This document shows, in pieces, positions 1-7,829 of a DNA stretch of 64,000 nt (positions are counted from its first letter, which is position 1; each line of letters starts with the position of its first letter). The notes beneath the pieces were generated by a model that was not told the DNA's origin, ran no database searches, and saw only the letters and a program-made list of their open reading frames with translations. The position numbers and the translations under genes were made by a program. Source of the stretch: Pseudomonas silvicola (lineage in GTDB: Bacteria > Pseudomonadota > Gammaproteobacteria > Pseudomonadales > Pseudomonadaceae). The stretch covers positions 4,938,001-5,002,000 of the forward strand of contig NZ_CP093280.1 of assembly GCF_026651855.1 (NCBI RefSeq). Reading direction: 5' to 3'.

Positions 1-255
1 TTGCTGGCCCTGGATGAACCGGCTGCCGGCATGAATGCCACCGAGAAGCAGCAACTGCGCGGGCTATTGGAGAAGATTCGTGACGATGGCCGCACCGTGC
101 TGTTGATCGAGCATGACGTGAAGTTGGTGATGGGCGTGTGCGACCGCATCAGTGTGCTCGACTACGGCACCCTGATCGCCGAAGGCACGCCCCAGGACGT
201 GCGCCGCCATCCCGCCGTGATCAAGGCTTACCTGGGGGGCGCTGCCCATGTCTGA
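1..255 (+). CDS. Branched-chain-type ABC transporter ATP-binding protein (LivG-like), 3' end only
   Basis: The window opens inside this gene, so only the last 84 codons are seen. They hold the Walker B/D-loop stretch LALDEPAAGMN and the switch histidine in LLIEHDVKLVM. The end (GTLIAEGTPQDVRR, then VIKAYLGG) is typical of LivG-family ATPases. The stop codon overlaps the start of the next gene, a LivF partner, by 8 bases, as in liv operons. The permeases (LivH, LivM) are expected upstream, outside the window. The downstream cysteine-forming enzymes suggest that the importer carries an amino-acid-like sulfur compound rather than leucine; that is inference. Confidence 0.9.
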   Translation: MLALDEPAAGMNATEKQQLRGLLEKIRDDGRTVLLIEHDVKLVMGVCDRISVLDYGTLIAEGTPQDVRRHPAVIKAYLGGAAHV

Positions 256-964
256 AGCACTGTTGCACATCAAGGGGCTGAAGGTGCGCTACGGCGCCAT
301 CGAAGCGGTGAAGGGCATCGACCTGCAGGTGCAGGCCGGGGAGCGCGTGACCCTGATCGGCGCCAACGGCGCTGGCAAGACGTCCACCCTCAAGGCCCTG
401 GCAGGCTTGCTGCCAGCGGCAGCGGGGGAGATCCGCTTCGGCGGGCGCTCGATCGCCGGCGCGGCCGCCCACCGGCTGCCGGGGCAGGGCATGGCCCTGG
501 TGCCGGAGGGGCGGGGCATCTTCACCCGCATGAGCGTGCTGGAAAACCTGCAGGCCGGTGCCTACCTGCGCCGCGACCGCGAGCAGGTGGCCAGTGAAAT
601 GGACGGACTGTTCGACCACTTTCCGCGCCTGCGCGAGCGCCTGGCGCAGCCGGCAGGCCTGTTGTCCGGCGGTGAACAGCAGATGCTGGCGCTGGCCCGT
701 GCGTTGCTGTCCAGGCCGCGCCTGCTGGTGCTGGATGAACCGTCCATGGGCTTGGCGCCCTTGATGGTGGAGAAGATTTTCGAGGTGATCGATAGCGTCT
801 GCCAGGCCGGCATGACCCTGTTGCTGGTGGAGCAGAACGCCCGTCTGGCCTTGCAGGTCACCGACCGCGCGTACGTGATGGACAGTGGCCGAATCACCCT
901 TAGCGGGCCGTCTGCGCAGTTGCTGGACGATCCGCAGATTCGCGCAGCGTACCTGGGTGAATGA
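248..964 (+). CDS. Branched-chain-type ABC transporter ATP-binding protein (LivF-like)
   Basis: A complete 238-aa cytoplasmic ABC ATPase of the LivF family, the second ATPase of HAAT (branched-chain amino acid type) importers. Walker A GANGAGKT lies at residues 38-45, the signature LSGGEQQ at 139-145, Walker B VLDEP at 161-165, and the H-loop is replaced by LLVEQNAR, which is normal for LivF. It overlaps the LivG-like gene by 8 bases, so translation is probably coupled. An 86-base gap without clear signals separates it from the binding-protein gene. Confidence 0.93.
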   Translation: MSEALLHIKGLKVRYGAIEAVKGIDLQVQAGERVTLIGANGAGKTSTLKALAGLLPAAAGEIRFGGRSIAGAAAHRLPGQGMALVPEGRGIFTRMSVLENLQAGAYLRRDREQVASEMDGLFDHFPRLRERLAQPAGLLSGGEQQMLALARALLSRPRLLVLDEPSMGLAPLMVEKIFEVIDSVCQAGMTLLLVEQNARLALQVTDRAYVMDSGRITLSGPSAQLLDDPQIRAAYLGE

Positions 965-1056
965 ATTGATTTGACCCCCGACGCCACCGGACCGCCGGCG
1001 TGTTCCCTCCTTGCAGTGTGGCTGGCAGCAGCCGCGTTTTTTAACAGGAAATGACC

Positions 1057-2202
1057 ATGAACAACTTTTTCAAACGCGCGGCCCTCGTGGGCTTGGCCCT
1101 CACCAGCGTGGCCAGTGCCATGGCCCAGGCCGACCAGGAAGTCCTGATCGGCCTGGCGGGCCCCTTGACCGGGCCGTCGGCCCGGATCGGCAAGGACCTG
1201 GAAAACGGCGCTCAACTGGCCATCAGCGACGCCAACGCCAAGCACCCGACCCTGGGTGGCAAGCCGGTGACCTTCAAGCTGGTCAGCGAAGACGACCAGT
1301 CCGACCCACGCACCGCGGTGACCGTGGCCCAGCGCTTGGTGGACGCGGGGGTAGTGGGTGTGGTGGGGCACTGGAACACCGGCACCAGCATTCCGGCGGC
1401 GCGGGTGTACCATGACGCCGGTATCGCCCAGGTGGCGCCGGTCGCCACCGGCCACGCCTACACCCAGCAGGGCTTCGACACCAGCTTCCGCATCATGGGC
1501 CACGACGATGACGGCGGCCAGGTCGCGGGCCAATACGCCCTGCAAACCCTCAAGGCCCAGCGCATCGCTGTCATCGACGACCGCACGGCCTTCGGCCAGG
1601 GCCTGGCCGACCAGTTCATCAAGGCCGTCGACGCCCATGGCGGCAAGGTGGTGGCCCGTGAGTACGTGGACGACAAGACCATCGACTTCAGCGCCGTGCT
1701 TACCACGATTCGCGCGCAGAACCCGGACCTGATCTTCTTTGGCGGCGTGGACTCCCAGGCCGCGCCCCTGGCCCGGCGCATCAAGCAGTTGGGCATCAAG
1801 GCTACCCTGATGGGCGCGGGTGGTTTCGTCAGCCAGACCTTCCTGCAACTGGCGCAGAACGATGGCGAGGGCGTGACTGCCCTGGAGCCAGGCCTGGCCG
1901 TGGCGCAGATGCCCGGCGGCAAGGCGTTCGAAGCCGCCTACCGCGCGCGCTTCAAGGCCCCCATCGAGCTGCACGCGCCATTTGCCTACGACGGCGTCGG
2001 CGTGCTGATTGCCGCCATCGAAAAAGCGGACTCCACCGACCCGCAGCAGTACCTGCCGGCGCTGCGCGCCAGCCAGTATGCCGGGGTGACTGGCACCATC
2101 GCCTTCGATGCCCAGGGCAACCTGAAAAACCCATCGTTCACCGTGTACCAGGTCAAGGCCAACCAATGGCAGCCGGTCAGCGTGGCACACGGCGGGCAGT
2201 AA
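1057..2202 (+). CDS. Periplasmic branched-chain-type amino acid binding protein (LivK-like)
   Basis: A 381-aa type I periplasmic binding protein (Peripla_BP_6) for the LivFG importer. A Sec signal peptide (FKRAALVGLALTSVASAMAQA) covers about residues 1-25. The mature part starts DQEVLIGLAGPLTGPSA, typical of LivJ/LivK. An ATG lies 6 bases upstream at 1051, but AGGAA (1046-1050) abuts it; from 1057 the ribosome-binding spacing is normal, so 1057 is chosen. It is followed after 51 bases by the ATC hydrolase gene, so the ligand may be a thiazoline or N-carbamoyl amino acid; this is inference from position. Confidence 0.9.
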   Translation: MNNFFKRAALVGLALTSVASAMAQADQEVLIGLAGPLTGPSARIGKDLENGAQLAISDANAKHPTLGGKPVTFKLVSEDDQSDPRTAVTVAQRLVDAGVVGVVGHWNTGTSIPAARVYHDAGIAQVAPVATGHAYTQQGFDTSFRIMGHDDDGGQVAGQYALQTLKAQRIAVIDDRTAFGQGLADQFIKAVDAHGGKVVAREYVDDKTIDFSAVLTTIRAQNPDLIFFGGVDSQAAPLARRIKQLGIKATLMGAGGFVSQTFLQLAQNDGEGVTALEPGLAVAQMPGGKAFEAAYRARFKAPIELHAPFAYDGVGVLIAAIEKADSTDPQQYLPALRASQYAGVTGTIAFDAQGNLKNPSFTVYQVKANQWQPVSVAHGGQ

Positions 2203-2253
2203 TCATTTCATCACGGCGCGGGCAGCCCCCGCGCCTTCGCAGGAGACACGCGC

Positions 2254-2745
2254 ATGAGCAGTCATGACGGTGAACTGGGCATTCTGGCCCGTCGGCGCAT
2301 TGAAGCCGAAATCATCAAGCCCATCTACGAGATTCTCGTCCGTGAGCATGGCAAGGCCCACGCCGCGGCCGTGATTGGCGAGGCGGTGGGCAACGCCGCT
2401 ATCGAGGCCGGGCGCAGCTTTGCCGCCAAGGAAGCCAAGGGCGCCGACCTGCAGAGCTTTGTCGAGCTGCAGGTGCTGTGGGAGAAGGATGACGCCCTCA
2501 AGGTCGAGGTGATCGCCAGTGACGCCCAGCACTATGATTACGACGTCAAACGCTGCCGTTACGCCGAGATGTACCACGAGATGGGCTTGAGCGAGATCGG
2601 CCACCTGTTGTCGTGCAACCGTGATGAACTGTTCATCGTCGGCTATAACCCCGACATTGAACTGACCCGTACCCAGACCATCATGGGTGGGGCGCCACGG
2701 TGTGATTTCCGCTACCGCGCCAAGCCCGAGGGCGGCCAGCCATGA
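2254..2745 (+). CDS. L-2-amino-thiazoline-4-carboxylate hydrolase family protein (AtcB/TsB-like)
   Basis: A 163-aa cytoplasmic protein that reads as the ATC hydrolase family. In Pseudomonas this enzyme opens L-2-amino-thiazoline-4-carboxylate to N-carbamoyl-L-cysteine. Family-like features are the WEKDDALKVEV strand, the CRYAEMYHEMG segment (Cys at about 111), LLSCNRDE, the IELTRTQTIMGG stretch and the final CDFRYR. It starts at ATG behind AGGAGA and overlaps the next gene (N-carbamoyl hydrolase) by ATGA, which is the order of the two steps. Substrate is inferred from family and partner; a related ring-opening activity is possible. Confidence 0.8.
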   Translation: MSSHDGELGILARRRIEAEIIKPIYEILVREHGKAHAAAVIGEAVGNAAIEAGRSFAAKEAKGADLQSFVELQVLWEKDDALKVEVIASDAQHYDYDVKRCRYAEMYHEMGLSEIGHLLSCNRDELFIVGYNPDIELTRTQTIMGGAPRCDFRYRAKPEGGQP

Positions 2746-3983
2746 GCCAGGCACCGCAGGTGAACGGCGAGCGCCTGTGGCAGACGCTGATGGACATGGC
2801 CCAGCATGGCGCCACGGCCAACGGCGGCGTGTCGCGCCTGGCCCTGAGTGAAGAGGACCGCCTGGGCCGTGAGCTTTTTGTACGCTGGGCGGAGGAGGCG
2901 GGGTGCCAGGTCCGTGTCGATGCCATGGGCAACATTTTCGCGCGCCGCGAAGGCCGCCATCCGCAATTGGCGCCGGTGGTCACTGGCTCCCACGGTGACT
3001 CGCAACCGGCGGGGGGCAAGTTCGACGGTATCTACGGCGTGCTGGCCGGCCTTGAGGTGGTGCGCAGCCTGAATGACCATGGTATTCAGACTGATCGGTC
3101 TATCGAGGTGGTCAACTGGACCAACGAAGAAGGTTCGCGCTTCGCCCCTGCCATGATCGCCTCAGGTGTCTATGCCGGGGTATTCGACCTGGAATACGGT
3201 TTGTCGCGGGTCGATGCCAACGGTGTCACGCTGGGCCAGGCACTGGCGCAGATCGGTTACGCTGGCGAGCACCCGTGCCAGGTCACGCCCATTCATGCCG
3301 CGTTTGAGTTGCACATCGAACAGGGTCCGATCCTGGAGGCTCAAGGCATCACCATCGGCGTGGTCACCGGTGCCCAGGGCCAGCGCTGGTATGAAGTGGA
3401 ACTCACTGGCCGCAGCGCCCATGCCGGCACCACGCCCATGGACCACCGGCTGGACGCCTTGCTGGGCTTTGCGCGCGTGGTGGAGGCGGTCAACGGCCTG
3501 GGCCTGGCCCAGGGTGCGGAAGGGCGGGCCACGGTGGGCATGGCCAACGTCTACCCCAATTCGCGCAACGTGGTGCCCGGCCGGGTGTTCTTCAGCGTGG
3601 AATTCCGCCATCCGGACGAAGCGGTGCTGGCCGTCCTGGATGGCCAGTTGCGCGAGGCCGTGCAAGGCATTGCCGACGGTATCGGCTTGCGCTGGCAGGT
3701 AGAGCAGATTTTCCAGTATGCGCCGATTGCGTTCGATGCCGACTGCGTGGCCACCGTGCGCGCGGCCTGCGAGGAACTGGGCCTCAGCCACCGGTCGATG
3801 ATCTCGGGGGCGGGGCACGATGCCTGCTACCTCAACCGCGTGGCGCCCACGGCGATGATCTTCGTCCCGTGTGTGGACGGCCTCAGCCATAACGAAGCCG
3901 AGCACATCCATCCCCACTGGGCAACCGCTGGGGCCGATGTGCTGCTGCACGCCATACTGGCCAAGAGCAGCGCCCACGACTGA
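2742..3983 (+). CDS. M20-family N-carbamoyl-L-amino acid hydrolase (AtcC/TsC-like)
   Basis: A 413-aa Zn/Mn-dependent amidohydrolase of the hydantoinase/carbamoylase (M20) family. Metal and catalytic motifs are visible: SHGDSQPAGGKFDG (His and bridging Asp), NEEGSRF (Glu pair), ELHIEQGPILE (His), GAGHDACY and HNEAEHI. The dimerisation insert runs about residues 210-325. With the overlapping ATC hydrolase it fits the known route from ATC through N-carbamoyl-L-cysteine to L-cysteine, CO2 and ammonia. Other carbamoyl amino acids or ureidoglycolate-type substrates cannot be excluded. REP units follow directly after the stop codon. Confidence 0.88.
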   Translation: MSQAPQVNGERLWQTLMDMAQHGATANGGVSRLALSEEDRLGRELFVRWAEEAGCQVRVDAMGNIFARREGRHPQLAPVVTGSHGDSQPAGGKFDGIYGVLAGLEVVRSLNDHGIQTDRSIEVVNWTNEEGSRFAPAMIASGVYAGVFDLEYGLSRVDANGVTLGQALAQIGYAGEHPCQVTPIHAAFELHIEQGPILEAQGITIGVVTGAQGQRWYEVELTGRSAHAGTTPMDHRLDALLGFARVVEAVNGLGLAQGAEGRATVGMANVYPNSRNVVPGRVFFSVEFRHPDEAVLAVLDGQLREAVQGIADGIGLRWQVEQIFQYAPIAFDADCVATVRAACEELGLSHRSMISGAGHDACYLNRVAPTAMIFVPCVDGLSHNEAEHIHPHWATAGADVLLHAILAKSSAHD

Positions 3984-3986
3984 AAC

Positions 3987-4310
3987 TGTGGGACCGGGCT
4001 TGCCCGGGAAGGGCCTGGCGGGGTATGTCAGGAATACCGCAGCGCCTGCTTCCCGAGCTTCGCCCGGTCCCACAGGGCAAACCCCAAAACCGCAGCCACT
4101 CCTTGTGGGACCGGGCTTGCCCGGGAAGGGCCTGGCAGGGTATGTCAGGAACACCGCGGCGCCTGCTTCCCGAGCTTCGCCCGGTCCCACAGGGCAAACC
4201 CCAAAACCGCAGCCACTCCTTGTGGGACCGGGCTTGCCCGGGAAGGGCCTGGCGGGGTATGTCAGGAATACCGCAGCGCCTGCTTCCCGAGCTTCGCCCG
4301 GTCCCACAGG
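3987..4310. repeat. Three tandem REP-type palindromic units, 117-bp period
   Basis: Copies start at 3987, 4104 and 4221. Each begins TGTGGGACCGGGCTTGCCCG and ends with the inverted CGAGCTTCGCCCGGTCCCAC, so each unit is a long imperfect hairpin. Copies 1 and 2 carry a spacer containing AACCCCAAAACCGCAGCC; copy 3 lacks it. The copies differ by only a few bases (GGCGGGG versus GGCAGGG). Both strands stay open through the array by chance, giving apparent repetitive proteins that are not real. It sits between convergent genes and may act in transcript stability or termination. Confidence 0.93.
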
Positions 4311-4353
4311 GGAAGCTTTGCTGCAGCTACCTTTTACGCACGGGCGGGGCGGC

Positions 4354-5091
4354 TCACTGCCCGCCGCGAGACTTGAACACCCCGCTCAGGACAAACGCAT
4401 AGCGCTCTGGCCGGATGTGAAAGGTGGTGCGGTCGCAGCAGCGGCCATCGGCGAACCACGAGGTGCGCTCCATGACCAGCAGGGCCGCGCCGCGCTTGAC
4501 CCCCAGGCTGTCAGCCAGAGCCTTGTCGGCCTCCTGGGCACGGATAGCCAGGTCGGCACGGGCAACCGGGCTGCCGGTGACTGCCTCCAGTATCGAATAG
4601 ATGGGCTGCTGCTCAACTTCTTCCCACACCACGCTGGCCAGTTGCGCCGGCAGGTAGCTGCGGCCCAGGGCGATGGGTTCGCCGTCGACGAAGTGCAGCC
4701 GCTCCACGCACAGGCACTGGGCGGCACCTTCGAATAGCGCGCGCAAGGCTTCCGGCGTCGGTTGCAGGTGCTGGCCCACCACACGCATGGTGGGTGTGAG
4801 GCCCTGCAGCAACAAGGCCTCATGGAAACTGCGCAAGGCATCCAGACCATGACGTACCTGCTTGGCGGCGGCGAAGGTGCCCTTGCCCTGCTTGCGTTCG
4901 ACCACGCCGTCGTCACACAGCTTGCCCACCGCCAGGCGGACGGTGACGCGGCTCACCCCGAAGCGCTTGCCCAGTTCGGCCTCGGACGGCAGTTTGCCGG
5001 TGGGTTCGAATTCGCCGCGCTGGATTTCTTCCAGCAACTGCTGGGCGATCTGCTCTTGAAGTGACGTGGTGCTGTCGCGAAGGATGGGCAC
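4354..5091 (-). CDS. GntR-family regulator with UTRA ligand domain (HutC subfamily)
   Basis: A 245-aa cytoplasmic repressor-type protein. An N-terminal winged helix (about residues 10-75) contains PSEAELGKRFGVSRVTVRLA and the wing GVVERKQGKGTF. The UTRA effector domain follows (about 95-235; YSILEA and LLVMERTSW are typical). It is transcribed divergently from the Ssu-like ABC operon. The 110-base intergenic region holds overlapping palindromes within a promoter, so it probably controls that operon and itself. The effector should be an imported sulfur or nitrogen compound, but nothing in the sequence identifies it. Confidence 0.9.
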   Translation of the reverse strand: MPILRDSTTSLQEQIAQQLLEEIQRGEFEPTGKLPSEAELGKRFGVSRVTVRLAVGKLCDDGVVERKQGKGTFAAAKQVRHGLDALRSFHEALLLQGLTPTMRVVGQHLQPTPEALRALFEGAAQCLCVERLHFVDGEPIALGRSYLPAQLASVVWEEVEQQPIYSILEAVTGSPVARADLAIRAQEADKALADSLGVKRGAALLVMERTSWFADGRCCDRTTFHIRPERYAFVLSGVFKSRGGQ

Positions 5092-5131
5092 TGTGCGGTT
5101 CCGTTGCTTCTAAGGTTATGAAAATACAATT

Positions 5132-5160
5132 TTGGTTCAGCTTGTATTAATACGTATTAT
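5132..5160 (+). promoter_or_regulatory. Sigma-70-like promoter with overlapping GntR-type operator
   Basis: TTGGTT (5132-5137) and TATTAT (5155-5160) are spaced 17 bases apart. Two perfect palindromes fill the spacer and the -10 box: GTATTAATAC (5144-5153) and TAATACGTATTA (5148-5159). The first matches the GT-N-TA-N-AC style of HutC-subfamily sites. A further inverted pair, AATACAA (5123-5129) and TTGTATT (5142-5148), flanks the -35 box. A bound regulator would cover both promoter boxes. No transcript data are available. Confidence 0.6.
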
Positions 5161-5200
5161 GTCAGGACTATCCATTGTAAACGACCTGACAGCGCTTGCC

Positions 5201-6040
5201 ATGCCCTTGACTCCCTTTGTTTCGCCCCCCGGTGCCAACGCCCTGAATGTCGACGCGATCAGTTTCGGTTACGCCAACGGCCATACGGTGTTCGAGCAAT
5301 TCAGCCTGCGGGCGCGGCCAGGCGAGTTCGTGGCCATTCTCGGGCCGTCAGGGTGCGGTAAAACCACCTTGCTCAATTTGCTGGCCGGATTCCAGGCACC
5401 GTCCGCCGGGCGCATCCTGATCAACGAGCAGGCGGTGCGCCCGGAACTGCCGGAGTTGGGCTACGTGTTCCAGGCACCGCAACTGTTCCCCTGGCTCAGC
5501 GCCCTGGAGAATGTGCGTTTCGGTTTGCGCATGGCCGGGCAGGGCAGTGATGCCGAGCAGCGCGAAAAAGCCCTGGGCTATTTGCGCCTGGTGGGCCTTG
5601 AGCACGCTGCCCAGCGCCTGGCCCATCAACTGTCGGGGGGCATGCAGCAGCGCGTGTCCCTGGCCCGAACCTTGGCGCTGGAACCCGGCGTGCTGCTGAT
5701 GGATGAACCCTTCGCCGCCCTGGACGCCATCAGCCGCAACAGCATGAACGAGGAAACCCTGCGCCTGTGGGCCGAATTGGGCCAGACCGTGCTGTTCATC
5801 ACCCATGACATCGATGAAGCGGTGTTCTTGGCCGACCGCGTGGTCGTGCTCAATATCGCCCCCGGTGGTATCCACAGCGAACTGGCCATCGACCTGCCAC
5901 GCCCACGCAGCAACCGGGTGACCCGGCGCCTGCCCGCGTTCCTCGATTACCGCAATGAACTGATGGAGCGCATCTCCCAGGTCATGGCCCAGTCGCCCCT
6001 TGCCATTCCCGTTCGCCCCTTGCCCGAGACCCTCGCATGA
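5201..6040 (+). CDS. Aliphatic sulfonate/taurine-type ABC transporter ATP-binding protein (SsuB/TauB-like)
   Basis: A 279-aa ABC ATPase of the nitrate/sulfonate/taurine family. Motifs in order: Walker A GPSGCGKTT, Q-loop YVFQAPQLFPWL, signature LSGGMQQRVSLAR, Walker B LLMDEPFAALD and H-loop ITHDIDEA. An ATG at 5159 is in frame but lies inside the predicted -10 box, so 5201 is the better start, though no clear ribosome-binding site precedes it. The end overlaps the binding-protein gene by ATGA. It powers uptake with the permease at 7037. Confidence 0.88.
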   Translation: MPLTPFVSPPGANALNVDAISFGYANGHTVFEQFSLRARPGEFVAILGPSGCGKTTLLNLLAGFQAPSAGRILINEQAVRPELPELGYVFQAPQLFPWLSALENVRFGLRMAGQGSDAEQREKALGYLRLVGLEHAAQRLAHQLSGGMQQRVSLARTLALEPGVLLMDEPFAALDAISRNSMNEETLRLWAELGQTVLFITHDIDEAVFLADRVVVLNIAPGGIHSELAIDLPRPRSNRVTRRLPAFLDYRNELMERISQVMAQSPLAIPVRPLPETLA

Positions 6041-7029
6041 TCAGAACTGCCCTCCTGGCCGCCACGTTGTCGGCCCTGACCCTGGCCACCAGCGCCTTTG
6101 CTGCCGATAAACCGCTGCGCATCGGCTATGTGTTCGCCATGGCCAACGCCCCGGCCCTGATCGCCGACAAGGAAGGCTTCTACAAACAGGAAGGCCTGGA
6201 CGTTGATCTCAAGGCCCTGGGCGACGGCCCGGTGATCCAGCAGGCCTTGGCCGCTGGCGAGCTGGACGTGGCCTATGTGGGGACGCCGCCGGTGTACCAG
6301 TGGTATTCGCGCGGGCTGAAAAGCACCATCCTGGCCAAGGTCAACTACGGCCAGGCCGCGGTGCTGGTGGGGGACCACAGCCCTGTCCAGCAACTTCAGG
6401 ACCTCAAAGGCAAGAAGCTCGCCGGGGTCAAGAAGGGCAGTGGCATGGACGTGCTGCTGCGCGGCTATGTGCTGAAAGAGAAGGCCGGGCTGGACCCCGA
6501 CCATGACCTGAACATCATCGACATGCCCCCGGGCAACATGAACGCTGCCCTGGACCGAGGCATCGTCGATGCTGCGTTCACCTGGGAGCCCTTCGTCAGC
6601 CAAGCCGTGCTGTGCGGTTCGGCGCGGGTGCTGCTGGACGTCAACCAGGCGCTGCCGCAATACCCCTGGTACGTGGTCATCGCGCTGCCCAAGACCCTGC
6701 ACGAGCGCCCCGACGACGTGGTCAAGCTGCTGCGTGCCCATCGCAAGGCAGTCGCTTTCCTCAACGAACACCCCGCCGAAGCCAACCGCATCATCGCCGA
6801 TGCGTTTCGCCTGGAACCGGTGCAAGGCCCTGACGGCAAGACCATCAGCCCCGAAGCAATCGTTGCCCAGGCTCGCACGCGGCTGGGCTGGTCCGCCGAC
6901 CTGGGGCCAGCCGACATTCAATTCATTCAGCGCCTGATGAACGACTCCAAGGCTCTGGGGTTCATGGACACCGCCATGACCCCAGCGCAACTGGTGGACA
7001 CGTCATACCTGGAAAAAGCGTCGCACTGA
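6037..7029 (+). CDS. Sulfonate/nitrate-type ABC substrate-binding protein (SsuA-like)
   Basis: A 330-aa periplasmic binding protein. The signal peptide (LLAATLSALTLATSAFAA) ends near residue 23 and is followed by DKPLRIGYVF. The family pattern LIADKEGFYKQEGLDVDL, the QQALAAGELDVAYVGTPP segment and the WEPFVSQA segment are all present. It starts inside the stop of the ATPase gene, and the permease starts 7 bases downstream. The ligand is unknown; the family binds sulfonates, taurine, nitrate or pyrimidine precursors. Confidence 0.9.
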   Translation: MIRTALLAATLSALTLATSAFAADKPLRIGYVFAMANAPALIADKEGFYKQEGLDVDLKALGDGPVIQQALAAGELDVAYVGTPPVYQWYSRGLKSTILAKVNYGQAAVLVGDHSPVQQLQDLKGKKLAGVKKGSGMDVLLRGYVLKEKAGLDPDHDLNIIDMPPGNMNAALDRGIVDAAFTWEPFVSQAVLCGSARVLLDVNQALPQYPWYVVIALPKTLHERPDDVVKLLRAHRKAVAFLNEHPAEANRIIADAFRLEPVQGPDGKTISPEAIVAQARTRLGWSADLGPADIQFIQRLMNDSKALGFMDTAMTPAQLVDTSYLEKASH

Positions 7030-7036
7030 GCCCTTC

Positions 7037-7786
7037 ATGACCTTACCAAAACCAAACTGGGGCTGGGCCTCGCTACCGTTCCTGCTGTTGGTGTGGGTGG
7101 CCCTGGCCAGCCGCTTCCCTAGCTATGTGCTACCACAACCCTGGGTGGTGGCCCATGAGGCGCTGCGCTGGCTGGCCGATGGCTCGCTGTGGTTGCAACT
7201 GCGCGCCAGCCTGATGGAAGAGTTGGCCGGCTTTTGTGGCGGCGTGCTGGTGGCGGTGCTGTTGGGCAGCGCTGGCGGGCTGTCGCGGCGCTTTCGCGAC
7301 TTCATCTCGCCCCTCAACAGCCTGTTCATGGCTATCCCGCCGATCGCCTGGGCGCCGCTGATCCTGATCATTTTCGGCCTGGGGTTTTTCTCCATCGTGC
7401 TGGTGATTTTCATTGCCGCGGTGTTTCCCATGGCCGTCACCCTGCAGGAGGGCGTGCAGAGCATTCGCGGCGGTGAAGTGCGCGCCGCCCGTACCTTGGG
7501 CGCCAACCGCTGGCAATTGCTGGCCCATGTCTATATGCCGGCCTCGCTGCCCTTCCTGACCGCAGCCCTGCGCATCGGCTTCAGCCAAGGCTGGCGGGCG
7601 CTGGTGGCGGCGGAAATGATCGGCGCCTCCCAGGGCATTGGCTGGATGGTGTCCATGGGGGGGCAGATCGGCAACAGCAGCCAGGTGCTGCTGGGCATTG
7701 TCCTGATCGGCTTGCTGGCCTGGCTGATGGAAAGCCTGGTGTTCCGCCGCATCGAACGTCATTACCAGGCCTGGCGCCCGCAGTGA
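7037..7786 (+). CDS. Sulfonate-type ABC transporter permease (SsuC-like)
   Basis: A 249-aa inner-membrane permease with about six hydrophobic segments and a BPD_transp_1 domain. The EAA loop reads EVRAARTLGANRWQLLAHVYMPASLPFL, close to the SsuC/TauC consensus (positions about 150-177). It forms the importer with the two preceding genes. A 43-base gap leads to the DUF3604-type gene, so all four are probably one transcript. Confidence 0.92.
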   Translation: MTLPKPNWGWASLPFLLLVWVALASRFPSYVLPQPWVVAHEALRWLADGSLWLQLRASLMEELAGFCGGVLVAVLLGSAGGLSRRFRDFISPLNSLFMAIPPIAWAPLILIIFGLGFFSIVLVIFIAAVFPMAVTLQEGVQSIRGGEVRAARTLGANRWQLLAHVYMPASLPFLTAALRIGFSQGWRALVAAEMIGASQGIGWMVSMGGQIGNSSQVLLGIVLIGLLAWLMESLVFRRIERHYQAWRPQ

Positions 7787-7829
7787 CGCGGCCGGCCCAT
7801 TCTGAATCGAACCCTTCACGAGGTGTCAC

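Noticed and set aside
562-2190. 542-aa antisense frame
   Set aside because: It is opposite the LivF and LivK-like genes and has a Gly/His/Val-rich, unfolded composition.
3162-4307. 381-aa antisense frame across the carbamoylase gene and the REP array
   Set aside because: It mirrors the coding strand of a well-supported enzyme gene; the repeated part is again REP DNA.
3871-4737. Long frame with a repeated 39-residue unit (GPGLPGKGLAGYVRN...)
   Set aside because: The repeats are a reading of the REP array plus the antisense of the GntR gene. It has no start signal and no fold.
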